DNA of 64,000 nucleotides from an uncultured Spirochaetales bacterium (lineage in GTDB: Bacteria; Spirochaetota; Spirochaetia; Sphaerochaetales; Sphaerochaetaceae): assembly GCA_949283235.1 (NCBI GenBank), contig CASDRY010000145.1:31781-95780 (forward strand), written 5' to 3'. The notes under the pieces are model-generated. The model worked only from the letters and a program-made list of their open reading frames with translations, did not search any database and had not been told where the DNA came from. Of the stretch, positions 34,125 through 41,601 are shown piece after piece. A program made the position numbers and the translations under genes. Position 1 is the first letter of the stretch. Each line of letters opens with the position of its first letter.

Positions 34125-34524
34125 TTCTTGTTTCCTATACTTTCTCATTCTTTATAGTTGACTCCTTAAAAAGCATCAACTATTTTGTACCATAATCATC
34201 TATTCGCAACAAAAACCAGGACAAGGCAAATAAAAGGAATACTACAAACTGTTCAGAGACATCTGTCTTCAGATAAAAGTTTATTAGACTTTGACAGACT
34301 TTAATGAATATTACATAAGTTTATTTATATAAAGAGGTTACTATATGCATAGAGGAGATAATATCCTATAATTCCATTAAGTCCCTTTGTAGACAAAAAG
34401 GACGTATAGAAGAATAAGCATAGAAGCAAAAAGGTACATATTGGGTACAAATAGGTAAAACCTATCTCGTCTCAATCAGAGAATGACAGAGTCTTTTATT
34501 TGTATTGCAGGGATTTATTTCCGA
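34125..34524. other. AT-rich gene-free stretch: IS right end and region 3' of tRNA-Leu
   Basis: No gene is supported here. Visible items are a 7-bp hairpin overlapping the transposase stop (AAGAATC/GATTCTT), an AGTTGA/TCAACT inverted repeat at 34156-34182, and three spaced GGTACA/GGTAAA repeats at 34433, 34444 and 34454 (periods 11 and 10). The last could be relics of integrase arm sites from an element once inserted at the tRNA 3' end; this is weak. Confidence 0.4.
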
Positions 34525-34549
34525 AAGCAAAACCCCGCATTAAGCGGGG
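34525..34549 (-). terminator. Terminator of tRNA-Leu
   Basis: CCCCGC-TTAAT-GCGGGG followed by TTTTGCTTTC on the minus strand, five bases after the mature tRNA end. Confidence 0.92.
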
Positions 34550-34554
34550 CTCAG

Positions 34555-34638
34555 TGCCCAGAGGGGGACTCGAACCCCCAACTCCTTGCGAAGACTAGTA
34601 CCTGAAACTAGCGTGTCTACCAATTTCACCATCTGGGC
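34555..34638 (-). tRNA. tRNA-Leu (anticodon CAG)
   Basis: An 84-base tRNA with acceptor stem GCCCAGA/TCTGGGC, D-loop AATTGGTAGAC, anticodon stem CTAGT/ACTAG closing loop TTCAGGT (anticodon CAG, reading CUG), a long class II variable arm and the T arm GGGGG-TTCGAGT-CCCCC. The discriminator base is A, as leucine synthetase requires, and CCA is not encoded. A sigma-70 promoter and a terminator flank it, so it is a single-gene unit. Confidence 0.97.
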
Positions 34639-34649
34639 ATAACGAGAGA

Positions 34650-34678
34650 ATATTACTTTTGTTTTTGATTAAGTTCAA
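34650..34678 (-). promoter_or_regulatory. Promoter of tRNA-Leu
   Basis: TTGAAC (34678-34673), 17-base spacer, TATTAA-complement box TAATAT (34655-34650), ending 11 bases before the tRNA 5' end. It is the cleanest -35/-10 pair in the window. Confidence 0.8.
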
Positions 34679-34771
34679 GATACCGTACTAATCCTCCATA
34701 TCTGTAAATAATCACAGGAAATCCATCTCTGAAGATTGTCAGATGAACAGAATATCGGTATCCTCAACTCC

Positions 34772-35587
34772 ATGATAAACATACTCTTCCTCGGAGAAGT
34801 TACCGGAAGACCTGGAATCACAGCTATAAAGAATGGTCTTCAGGATCTTAAGACGGAATATAACATAGACTACACAATCGCGAATGGCGAAGGAATGACA
34901 AATGGCTTTGGCCTCGGAAAGGCCCATTCTCTGCAGCTTGGAAAGCTTGGAGTGGATACTATCACAGGCGGAGAAAAGCTTTTCTATAAAATAGATATGG
35001 TCGAATTCGTACCGAAAGCTGGATTCATACTCCGCCCTGCTAACTATCCCCCGCTCTGTCCAGGACATGGCTACAGACATGTCATGATAAAAAGCAGGAA
35101 GTTCGCCATAGTCAACATACAGGGAAACTCTAATTTTCCAAGACAGAATATTCAGAATGCATTCTTCACAGCAGACAGTATCATCAAGAAGCTGAATGAG
35201 ACAAATCCTGATGAGCTTGTAATAGTAATCTTCCATGCAGCGACAACAGCAGAGAAGAAAACAATGAAGTTCTTTCTCGATGGTAGATGCTCTGCGGTCA
35301 TTGGAACACACTCGAAGGTAATAACAGCAGATGAGACAGTATCAGAGAAAGGAACGGCATATATAACAGATACAGGAAGAGTCGGATCCTTCATCTCCGC
35401 AGGAGGCTTCGATCCGGAAGAGGAGATCAGGAAACTCAAATCACAGCTTCCTGTAAGAAGCCAGGAATGCTGGAATGATGGTATTATAGAGGGAGTTGTC
35501 GTAAGCATAGATGAGGAAACAGGAAAAGCTCTCTCTATTTCGCGTATAATGAAGCATGTGGAGATCAAGAGACCGGAAAAGCAATGA
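34772..35587 (+). CDS. YmdB-like (TIGR00282) metallophosphoesterase-fold protein with altered metal site
   Basis: A 271-residue relative of YmdB, a cyclic-nucleotide phosphodiesterase that shapes biofilm and sporulation in Bacillus. The fold markers are clear (GRPGITAIKNGL, FILRPANYP, VVIGTHSKV-like stretch, AYITDTGRVG). However, from remembered YmdB sequence, metal-site positions differ: GDVVG reads GEVTG, NGEN reads NGEG, MGNH reads GGEK, and GTHTH reads GTHSK. It may bind metal differently or be a non-enzymatic sensor. The ATG follows TATCCT by 7 bases with no ribosome-binding site. It overlaps rseC by 4 bases at the head of the lpt-rpoN operon. Confidence 0.8.
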   Translation: MINILFLGEVTGRPGITAIKNGLQDLKTEYNIDYTIANGEGMTNGFGLGKAHSLQLGKLGVDTITGGEKLFYKIDMVEFVPKAGFILRPANYPPLCPGHGYRHVMIKSRKFAIVNIQGNSNFPRQNIQNAFFTADSIIKKLNETNPDELVIVIFHAATTAEKKTMKFFLDGRCSAVIGTHSKVITADETVSEKGTAYITDTGRVGSFISAGGFDPEEEIRKLKSQLPVRSQECWNDGIIEGVVVSIDEETGKALSISRIMKHVEIKRPEKQ

Positions 35588-35991
35588 AGCAGACAGTTAC
35601 TATTGAAGAGAAGAAGGGAGAAAGACTGATTGCAGGTTGTGATAAATCGCTTTGCGAAAGCTGCAAGGCATCTTTCTTCTGCACATCAAAGAAAGCCTCC
35701 TTCGATGTACTTAATCCAGAGAATATACCACTAGAGAAAGGAGATCAGGCTATCATTGATATGCCTCCAAGAAAGACTCTGTTCACAGTCTTCATGAGCC
35801 TTGGCTTCCCTCTTCTGATGTTTGTTCCAGGGTATATTATCGGAGCCTTGATATCCGACAGCCAGGGCATCATGCTCCTGACATCGCTTCTTGGCGTTGC
35901 TCTGGGCTTTGTGATATCAGCACTCTTCTTCAAAGCCAATAAAAGAAAATACACTCCTGTAATAGTGGAGAAGAAGGAAGAGGACAATTGA
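35584..35991 (+). CDS. rseC: RseC/MucC-family membrane protein
   Basis: A 135-residue inner-membrane protein of the SoxR-reducing system/RseC family. The N-terminal cytoplasmic part has the Cys cluster CDKSLCESCKASFFC (C-x4-C-x2-C-x5-C), then two hydrophobic helices at about residues 62-82 and 88-110 and a basic tail. RseC modulates sigma-E or SoxR redox signalling in proteobacteria; in anaerobes it often lies near Rnf or envelope genes. Here it overlaps the YmdB-like gene and lptC, suggesting an envelope-linked redox role. Confidence 0.82.
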   Translation: MKQTVTIEEKKGERLIAGCDKSLCESCKASFFCTSKKASFDVLNPENIPLEKGDQAIIDMPPRKTLFTVFMSLGFPLLMFVPGYIIGALISDSQGIMLLTSLLGVALGFVISALFFKANKRKYTPVIVEKKEEDN

Positions 35992-36512
35992 GAAAGCTGA
36001 TTTATCTTGCAGCAATCATACTTCTCCTATCCTCATGTTCGTTCAGAAGCGGAGAGGAAGAAGAGCATGAGAAAGCTGTTCTCCCCGATATAATCCTAGA
36101 AAACTCCACCTACACGCTTGGACAAAGCGGGGAGAGACCTATTTATATCGAGAGCTCGAGAATGACTCTCTATTCATATGATAACCAAGCAATAGTCGAG
36201 AATATCTCATTCATCTCTTATGATGAGGATGGAAATCCTTCAATCGAAGGTTCTGCAGGTCATGGAGAGATAGAAACTGACACAAAACGCATGAAGCTGA
36301 CAGGAAGCGTGAGACTCAGAGCCTCCGATGGTGATATGATGATAGAAGCTGACAACCTCATGTTCGATAGCGAGAATGAAGAGGTACAGGCAGATGGCAA
36401 CGTTCGTGTAAGTTCAGAAGACGGGACTTTCAGCGGGACAGGCTTCAAGGGAGATTTAAGAGAGGAAACATACTCCTTTGAAACCATTCAGGAGGGAATA
36501 TTCGAGTTATGA
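35988..36512 (+). CDS. lptC: LPS-export lipoprotein LptC
   Basis: A 174-residue periplasmic bridge protein of the lipopolysaccharide exporter. It begins at TTG 35988, overlapping the rseC stop (TTGA), and has a lipoprotein signal (LLLSSCS near residue 17) rather than the plain membrane anchor of E. coli LptC. The body is a repetitive beta-jellyroll: ESSRMTLYSYDNQAIVENIS, GHGEIETDTKRMKLTGSV, ADNLMFDSENEEVQADGNV. The following gene is LptA, and both share the fold that hands LPS across the periplasm. Confidence 0.85.
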   Translation: MRKLIYLAAIILLLSSCSFRSGEEEEHEKAVLPDIILENSTYTLGQSGERPIYIESSRMTLYSYDNQAIVENISFISYDEDGNPSIEGSAGHGEIETDTKRMKLTGSVRLRASDGDMMIEADNLMFDSENEEVQADGNVRVSSEDGTFSGTGFKGDLREETYSFETIQEGIFEL

Positions 36513-37132
36513 GAAAGTTTCTTGCATTGATAGCCTTAATAGTCCTCCCTGCCCTCCTCTTTGCTGATAACATAACATTCTCGGGTGGAACAAGCTCGAT
36601 AGTCCTCCGAGATGGAAGAGAGAATGTCGTCCTATCCGGAGGTGCTTCCGTAACAGTTGAGTCGATGGAGATAAGTGCTGATTCCATCACACTCTCCGGT
36701 GATAACTGGAGATATGTAAGCTGCTCTGGAAACACCACAGTCAAAGATGAATCAAGGGGAATCAGTATAAGGACATCCTCCATCTGGTATGACAGGAGCG
36801 CGGAAAGAATCCTCATCTCATCATGGTTCGAAATTGACGACACTGAAAATGAAGTATCTGCAACAGGTGCCGCACTTGAGTACTCTCTGTCAGATGAAAG
36901 GCTTCAGCTTGATAAAGACGTCTCACTCCTGAAAAACACCGATGATAACGGTATAATGAGATGCTCTGCAGAGAGTGTGATCTTCTCCCGAAGTGATAAC
37001 ACTGTGCAGCTTAGAGGCTCTGCCTCCGTTGACTGGGATGGCGATAGCTACGAGGCTGAGGTCATAAGCGTTGACCTCGATACAGATAGCATCAGCCTTG
37101 ATGGAAGAATCAGAGGAACGATAAATGGCTGA
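36509..37132 (+). CDS. lptA: LptA/OstA-like periplasmic LPS-transport protein
   Basis: A 207-residue exported protein with a Sec signal peptide (cleavage after LLFA near residue 19) and repeated OstA-type beta strands such as VVLSGGASVTVESMEISAD, WRYVSCSGNTTV and NTVQLRGSASVDW. In the Lpt machine it forms the protein bridge through the periplasm. It overlaps lptC by 4 bases and lptB by 8, so the three are translated together. Sequence identity to E. coli LptA is visibly low; fold and context carry the call. Confidence 0.82.
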   Translation: MRKFLALIALIVLPALLFADNITFSGGTSSIVLRDGRENVVLSGGASVTVESMEISADSITLSGDNWRYVSCSGNTTVKDESRGISIRTSSIWYDRSAERILISSWFEIDDTENEVSATGAALEYSLSDERLQLDKDVSLLKNTDDNGIMRCSAESVIFSRSDNTVQLRGSASVDWDGDSYEAEVISVDLDTDSISLDGRIRGTING

Positions 37133-37859
37133 GCTTGTTGTTGATCATCTTTCAAAATTCTATGGCAGAAAGCATGTAGTGAAGAATGTGTCCTTCTCGA
37201 TGAACTCTGGAGACATAACAGGGCTTCTCGGTCCGAACGGAGCTGGAAAAACAACATCATTCTACATGATCGTAGGCTTTATCAAAGCAGATGGCGGAGA
37301 AGTCCTTGTCGATGGAGAGAACATTACAAAGCTTCCAATGCATAAGAGATCGAGGATGGGGCTTGCATACCTTCCACAGGAAGCTTCAATCTTCAGAAAG
37401 CTCTCCGTTGATGATAACATAAAGCTTGTTCTCCAGACACAGAGGCACATGACAAAGTCTGAAAGAGAGGAACTTCATGAAAAACTCATCTCGGACTTTG
37501 GTCTGGAGAAAGTAAGAAAGCAGTATGGGTACACATTATCTGGAGGAGAGAGAAGACGAACAGAAATAGCACGTTCATTGGCGACCTCTCCAAAATTCCT
37601 GCTTCTCGATGAACCTTTTGCGGGAATCGATCCGAAAGCTGTTTATGAAATCAAGCAGATAATAAGACGGCTTGCCGCATCAGGCATCGGTATCCTGATT
37701 ACAGACCACAACGTCCGTGACACTCTCGAGATTACAACCACCGCACACATAATCTCCGATGGAGAAATCCTTGTCTCAGGAACAAAGGAAGAGCTTCTCC
37801 ATAATGAGGAAGCAAGAGAGATCTATTTCGGAAAGGATTTCGATAAGGAGTCCACATGA
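37125..37859 (+). CDS. lptB: LPS-export ABC transporter ATP-binding protein LptB
   Basis: The 244-residue ATPase that drives lipopolysaccharide extraction through LptFG. It is well conserved: FYGRKHVVKNVSFSMNSG, Walker A (GPNGAGKTT), Q-loop LAYLPQEASIFRKL, signature LSGGERRR, Walker B (LLLDEPFAGIDP) and ITDHNVRDTLEI. The spacing and the DHNV motif distinguish LptB from amino-acid importer ATPases. Its stop overlaps the rpoN start by 4 bases. LptF and LptG are not in the window. Confidence 0.95.
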   Translation: MAELVVDHLSKFYGRKHVVKNVSFSMNSGDITGLLGPNGAGKTTSFYMIVGFIKADGGEVLVDGENITKLPMHKRSRMGLAYLPQEASIFRKLSVDDNIKLVLQTQRHMTKSEREELHEKLISDFGLEKVRKQYGYTLSGGERRRTEIARSLATSPKFLLLDEPFAGIDPKAVYEIKQIIRRLAASGIGILITDHNVRDTLEITTTAHIISDGEILVSGTKEELLHNEEAREIYFGKDFDKEST

Positions 37860-39232
37860 TCGGACAGAGTCTCGACCTCACACTGAAGCAGGAGCTGAAG
37901 ATAAATGCACAGCTTCTGCAGACAATGGAGACTCTCTCCCTCTCCACTGAGGAGATGAGGGAGAAGATAAGGGAAGAGGCTGAGACAAATCCTGCTCTCA
38001 TAGTTCATGAGAGGGCGGCATCTTACGATGAGATTGCATCCGAATACAGAAAGCGGACAGATAAAAGGGAGATATACCAGGACGACGCGCCGTTTTTCAG
38101 CAATGATGAGGAACATTCCAACTGGATGGAAGGAATGGTCAGCGAAAAGGAGACGCTGCAGCAGCATCTGATAAAAGAGCTAGGGTTAATCAATCTCGAT
38201 GATAACACCAAGAAAACAGCGGAAACCCTTATAACTGCTCTAGATAAGAATGGCTTCTTCCCATTTGCGCCGGAATTGCTTGTAAAGGAAGATGAAAGAC
38301 CATATGTAGCTGGAGCTGTTAAGACAATCCAGAACATGGAACCAGAGGGAATCGGAGCAAGGAACTGGAGAGAAAGCCTCATCCTCCAAGCAGAAGCAAA
38401 AGGCATGAAGGGAAAGGAACTTGAGCTTTTCAGGTCTCTTGTAGAGAACGAGCTTGAGAATCTTAAGGCAGGGAAAACCGAACTTGCTGCAAAGGAACTT
38501 GGAACGGACAAGGAAGAGGTCGAAGCCCTTTTCTCCTTCCTGAAGACTCTTACTCCATTTCCAGGGCGAAGATACAGTTCAGACTATGAGCAATACATTG
38601 TTCCGGAACTCTCCATAAAGAAAAATGAAGAAGGAAACCTTGTCCTGACACTCAACAAGAATGCCCTCCCGATTGTAGAGATAGACCCATCATACAGTGA
38701 GTTGGCGAAGGAATACCGGAATGACAAGTCTGCAGACGGGAAAGAAACAGAGAAGTTCGTGAAGGAGAAGCTTGCCTCCGCAAATAATCTTATAAACCAG
38801 CTTGAGATGAGAGCTACAACACTTGAAAAGATGGGAACAGTGCTCATGGAGAAACAGAAGGACTTCTTCCTGAAAGGTCCCAGATATCTCAAGGGCCTCA
38901 CAATGCAGGAAGCTGCCGCTGAGATAGGAGTCCATGAAGCAACTGTCAGCCGTATTGCTTCCTCCAAGTACATAGATACGGATTTCGGCATATTTCCTAT
39001 CAGAGCGCTTTTCTCGAACAGGGTTGAATCAAATGATGGAGAGAACTACTCGAAGAATGCTGTCAAGGAAATCATCAAGGAAATCATAATGAATAACCAG
39101 ACAGGCAAAGCTCTTTCCGATCAGAAAATCAGCGACATGCTTGCAGAGCGTGGCATAAAAGCCGCTAGACGAACTGTCAGCAAATACAGACACGAACTCG
39201 ATATAGACTCATCCTTTGCAAGATCAAAGTAA
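37856..39232 (+). CDS. rpoN: RNA polymerase sigma-54 factor RpoN
   Basis: A 458-residue alternative sigma factor. Region I (QSLDLTLKQELKINAQLLQT) is the activator-responsive inhibitory part. The core-binding domain follows, then the helix-turn-helix (LTMQEAAAEIGVHEATVSR) and the RpoN box ARRTVSKYRHEL near residue 437, which reads the -24 element. It requires activators such as the PrpR-type protein at 29487. It overlaps lptB by 4 bases, so it belongs to the Lpt transcript, as in many proteobacteria. Confidence 0.96.
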   Translation: MIGQSLDLTLKQELKINAQLLQTMETLSLSTEEMREKIREEAETNPALIVHERAASYDEIASEYRKRTDKREIYQDDAPFFSNDEEHSNWMEGMVSEKETLQQHLIKELGLINLDDNTKKTAETLITALDKNGFFPFAPELLVKEDERPYVAGAVKTIQNMEPEGIGARNWRESLILQAEAKGMKGKELELFRSLVENELENLKAGKTELAAKELGTDKEEVEALFSFLKTLTPFPGRRYSSDYEQYIVPELSIKKNEEGNLVLTLNKNALPIVEIDPSYSELAKEYRNDKSADGKETEKFVKEKLASANNLINQLEMRATTLEKMGTVLMEKQKDFFLKGPRYLKGLTMQEAAAEIGVHEATVSRIASSKYIDTDFGIFPIRALFSNRVESNDGENYSKNAVKEIIKEIIMNNQTGKALSDQKISDMLAERGIKAARRTVSKYRHELDIDSSFARSK

Positions 39233-39248
39233 TCTCCTCACTTTTGAC

Positions 39249-39301
39249 CAAAAGAATACATCCAATATTCTTTTGTGATTTCCCTAAAGCTGGGGTACAA
39301 T
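39249..39301 (+). promoter_or_regulatory. hpf promoter with a 10-bp inverted repeat at its -35
   Basis: TTGTGA (39273-39278), 17 bases, TACAAT (39296-39301) makes a good promoter. A perfect inverted repeat, CAAAAGAATA-N7-TATTCTTTTG (39249-39275), runs into the -35 element. It could be an operator or the rpoN terminator. An AGGAGG ribosome-binding site precedes the hpf ATG. Confidence 0.6.
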
Positions 39302-39333
39302 TTATGTAAGAAAGCAAAAAAGGAGGAAAGCCT

Positions 39334-39630
39334 ATGAATTTGACATTCAGAGGAATCGGATTCACACCCACCGATGAAGACAAGGAGTTCCTTGACAAGA
39401 AGCTAAAGAAGCTTTCATTCGCAGATGATTATCTGCATGATCTCGATATCGTGGCAAAGAAGGAAAGCAAGGGCATCGGTTACCACATTGATGCTACACT
39501 TCATTTCTCATGGAAGAAGGAAAAAGCTGTTTCACAGGATGCCTATGAGCTTTATGAAGGAATAGAGCTCATAGCTGATAAAATACAGGCTGCAGCAAAG
39601 AAGGAGAAGGAAAAGACGATGAAGATCTGA
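39334..39630 (+). CDS. hpf: Ribosome hibernation promoting factor (short HPF/RaiA)
   Basis: A 98-residue protein of the short HPF/YfiA class: LTFRGIGFTPTDEDKEFLDKK at the start, a central beta sheet with DIVAKKESKGIGYHIDATLH, and the final helix AYELYEGIELIADKIQAAAK. It binds the small ribosomal subunit in the tRNA channel during stasis. The long C-terminal dimerisation domain is absent, so ribosome pairing would need a partner. It has its own promoter and a strong terminator, so it can be made apart from rpoN and hprK. Confidence 0.93.
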   Translation: MNLTFRGIGFTPTDEDKEFLDKKLKKLSFADDYLHDLDIVAKKESKGIGYHIDATLHFSWKKEKAVSQDAYELYEGIELIADKIQAAAKKEKEKTMKI

Positions 39631-39651
39631 AGCTTCATCTGCATGCAGAGA

Positions 39652-39681
39652 GGGAGGCTATCTTCGGGTAGCCTCTTTTGC
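39652..39681 (+). terminator. Terminator of hpf
   Basis: GAGGCTA-TCTTCGGG-TAGCCTC followed by TTTTG. The stem is perfect over 7 bp and lies 24 bases after the hpf stop codon. Confidence 0.88.
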
Positions 39682-39702
39682 ATCTCCCCTGCCCCATTGT
39701 GC

Positions 39703-39714
39703 TATACTCAGGGC
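39703..39714 (+). promoter_or_regulatory. -10 box abutting the hprK start (leaderless)
   Basis: TATACT at 39703-39708 ends 6 bases before the hprK ATG, immediately downstream of the hpf terminator; no ribosome-binding site is present. Confidence 0.55.
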
Positions 39715-40716
39715 ATGAAGGAATTCACAGTTCTCGATCTGCTTGATCTTGATCTCAAAGAGCATAACCATCTGCAGCTCACATGCATTGCAGGACGCTC
39801 GGGTTTGTCCAGAGCGATAAAAAACGCGAAGATTGCCCGTCCTGGCCTCGCGCTATCAGGATACTTCGTAGGTTTCTCAAAGGACAGCATCCAGCTTGTC
39901 GGTAGAAGCGAGCAGTCTTTCATCGACCTTCTGGAAGAGAAGAATGAGTATGAGAATATCGAGAAGCTTTTCGAGTATGACATACCATGCATAATCTTCA
40001 TCGGTGATTACAGACCCTCTGAACACTTTGTGGAGCTCGCGGAGAAGAATGCGACAGCTATTCTCTCAACCCCGCTTGACTCCTCAGATTTCTCAAGACG
40101 GCTATACTCTCAGCTTGATGAGGTATTCGCCCCGACAATGACAATACATGGTGTTCTTGTAGAGGTATATGGCATAGGAGTGCTAATCACAGGAGACAGC
40201 GGTGTTGGAAAGAGCGAGACAGCTCTGGAGCTTATCGAGAGAGGCCACCGCCTTATTAGCGATGACACTGTGAAGCTGAAGAATATATCTGATTCCTTCA
40301 TAGTTGGCTCAGGAGAGAATCCAATGCTCGCCCATCACATGGAGATAAGAGGACTGGGAATAATAAACCTTACAAATCTCTTCGGTGTTGGTGCTATAAG
40401 AGAGAAGAAGCAGGTTGAGCTTTCAGTATTCCTTGAAGCCTGGGATTCCACAAAGCAGTATGACAGGATCGGGGATACGCTCACAGACACATTCCTTGGC
40501 ATCTCCATTCCGAAGATTGTCATACCTGTCCGTCCAGGCAGAAATGTTCCTATTCTCATAGAAACAGCAGCGAGAAATGAGAGACTGAAGAAACTCGGCT
40601 ATTACTCATCCAAGGAATTCGACCAGAATGTGCTGAAATGGCTTGAAAGCGAAGCTGCAAGAAGGATGTACTTCAATAGCGACGACATCGAAGGAGAGAA
40701 CGGAATTGATCAGTAA
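39715..40716 (+). CDS. hprK: HPr kinase/phosphorylase
   Basis: A bifunctional enzyme, 333 residues, that phosphorylates HPr on Ser46 and removes the phosphate again, tying carbon supply to regulation. The N-terminal domain is followed by the Walker A motif GDSGVGKSE (about 161-169) and the HprK signature EIRGLGIINL with the following acidic residues. The start at 39715 lies 6 bases behind TATACT; a longer reading would cross the hpf terminator. Its end overlaps the HPr gene by 11 bases, so enzyme and substrate are co-produced. Confidence 0.95.
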   Translation: MKEFTVLDLLDLDLKEHNHLQLTCIAGRSGLSRAIKNAKIARPGLALSGYFVGFSKDSIQLVGRSEQSFIDLLEEKNEYENIEKLFEYDIPCIIFIGDYRPSEHFVELAEKNATAILSTPLDSSDFSRRLYSQLDEVFAPTMTIHGVLVEVYGIGVLITGDSGVGKSETALELIERGHRLISDDTVKLKNISDSFIVGSGENPMLAHHMEIRGLGIINLTNLFGVGAIREKKQVELSVFLEAWDSTKQYDRIGDTLTDTFLGISIPKIVIPVRPGRNVPILIETAARNERLKKLGYYSSKEFDQNVLKWLESEAARRMYFNSDDIEGENGIDQ

Positions 40717-40969
40717 GGAACTTGAGGTGCTGAACAGAGCGGGGATACATGCGCGTCCTGCTTCAGAGATTGCAAAGACAGCTTCATCTTTCAAATCAGA
40801 TATCTTCTTCATCAAAGAGAATATGAAGATAAATGCGAAGTCTATCATGGGGGTCATAACCTTGGGAGCAACATACAAGACAAAGATACTCTGTACATGC
40901 TCTGGAATAGATGAAAAAGAGGCAATGGCAGCTCTTCAGTCGCTTTTTGAGAGGAGATTCGAGGAGTGA
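40706..40969 (+). CDS. HPr family phosphocarrier
   Basis: An 87-residue HPr. The catalytic histidine is His15 in NRAGIHARPASE and the regulatory serine is Ser46 in NAKSIMGVITLG, so it can serve both in PTS-type phosphotransfer and as the HprK substrate. It starts at TTG 40706 inside the end of hprK, nine bases after GGAG. No enzyme I or sugar permease is in the window, leaving open whether it works in transport or only in regulation. It overlaps the LexA-like gene by 4 bases. Confidence 0.92.
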   Translation: MISKELEVLNRAGIHARPASEIAKTASSFKSDIFFIKENMKINAKSIMGVITLGATYKTKILCTCSGIDEKEAMAALQSLFERRFEE

Positions 40970-41601
40970 AGGACCTTACAGCACGGCAGCAGGAGATACT
41001 TGAATTCATTGCAGAATACATGACGGACAATGGACGCTCTCCTACACAGAGGGAAATCGGAGAGAGGTTCGGGTTCTCACATAATGCCGCGCGAGATGCT
41101 ATCCTTGCACTTGTCAGGAAAGGCTACCTCGAGAAAGGAGATAAGGAACTCAGATCATTGGCCTTTCCAAGGAAGGAAAGGCTTGAAAGGGAGAATATAC
41201 CAATCCCCTTCTTCCCATCAGAGCCATCAATGAACAATCTTGAGGAAGAGACGAATGATAAGCTTTTCATACCGAGGTATATAGCGGAGAAGAAAGCCTT
41301 CGCATTCCGTGTGACATCTGAATCAATGAGGAATGCAGGTATACTTCCTGGGGATATCGCGATAATGATCAAAGAGAATCGAGACCCGGATAATAATGAG
41401 ATAATCCTCTCATCCTATTCAGATGATGATAAACCTATGGAGCTCAGACGTTTTCATCCTATAATGAATGAGTACGCGGAGCTCTGGCCAGACAATGACA
41501 CGATGGGTATCATAAAGGTCACTAAGAGCACACTTGTAATTGCTGGAATACTGAAGCATATCTGGAGGTCATTCGATGAACCACATACTTCTCGGTCCTG
41601 A
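40966..41601 (+). CDS. LexA-like repressor, probably unable to self-cleave
   Basis: A 211-residue protein with a standard LexA winged-helix domain (LTARQQEILEFIAEYM, SPTQREIGERFGFSHNAARDAI, VRKGYLEKG). The C-terminal S24 domain keeps the catalytic Ser120 (VTSESMRNAGILPGD), but the usual Ala-Gly cleavage site is not seen in the linker, and the lysine of TVKRF is Arg161 (ELRRF). These changes should block autocleavage. It starts at GTG 40966 overlapping the HPr stop, and overlaps holA by 26 bases. It may be a stable repressor rather than the SOS switch. Confidence 0.82.
   Translation: MKDLTARQQEILEFIAEYMTDNGRSPTQREIGERFGFSHNAARDAILALVRKGYLEKGDKELRSLAFPRKERLERENIPIPFFPSEPSMNNLEEETNDKLFIPRYIAEKKAFAFRVTSESMRNAGILPGDIAIMIKENRDPDNNEIILSSYSDDDKPMELRRFHPIMNEYAELWPDNDTMGIIKVTKSTLVIAGILKHIWRSFDEPHTSRS

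Larger units (their letters stand above)
32790..34160 (+). mobile_element. IS110-family insertion sequence (approximate limits)
   Basis: A single IS110-type transposase gene is flanked by a left non-coding end of about 180 bases and a short right end. No terminal inverted repeats are seen, as expected for the family. The left end contains a candidate bridge RNA. The exact borders cannot be fixed without an empty site; the right border is guessed at about 34160, where the sequence complementary to the putative target guide begins. Confidence 0.7.

Noticed and set aside
32775..34148. Long minus-strand open frame opposite the IS110 transposase
   Set aside because: It is the antisense of a clearly conserved transposase, crosses the bridge-RNA region and resembles no protein.
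34158..34163. TTGACT in the IS right end as the -35 that would join the left-end TATAAT in a circle-junction promoter
   Set aside because: I tested spacers of 16-18 bases against possible shared core dinucleotides at the two borders and found no consistent junction.
34500..34660. Plus-strand peptide across the tRNA (GGLEPPTP-type)
   Set aside because: This is the well-known false translation of a tRNA T-arm; the tRNA-Leu fold is complete.
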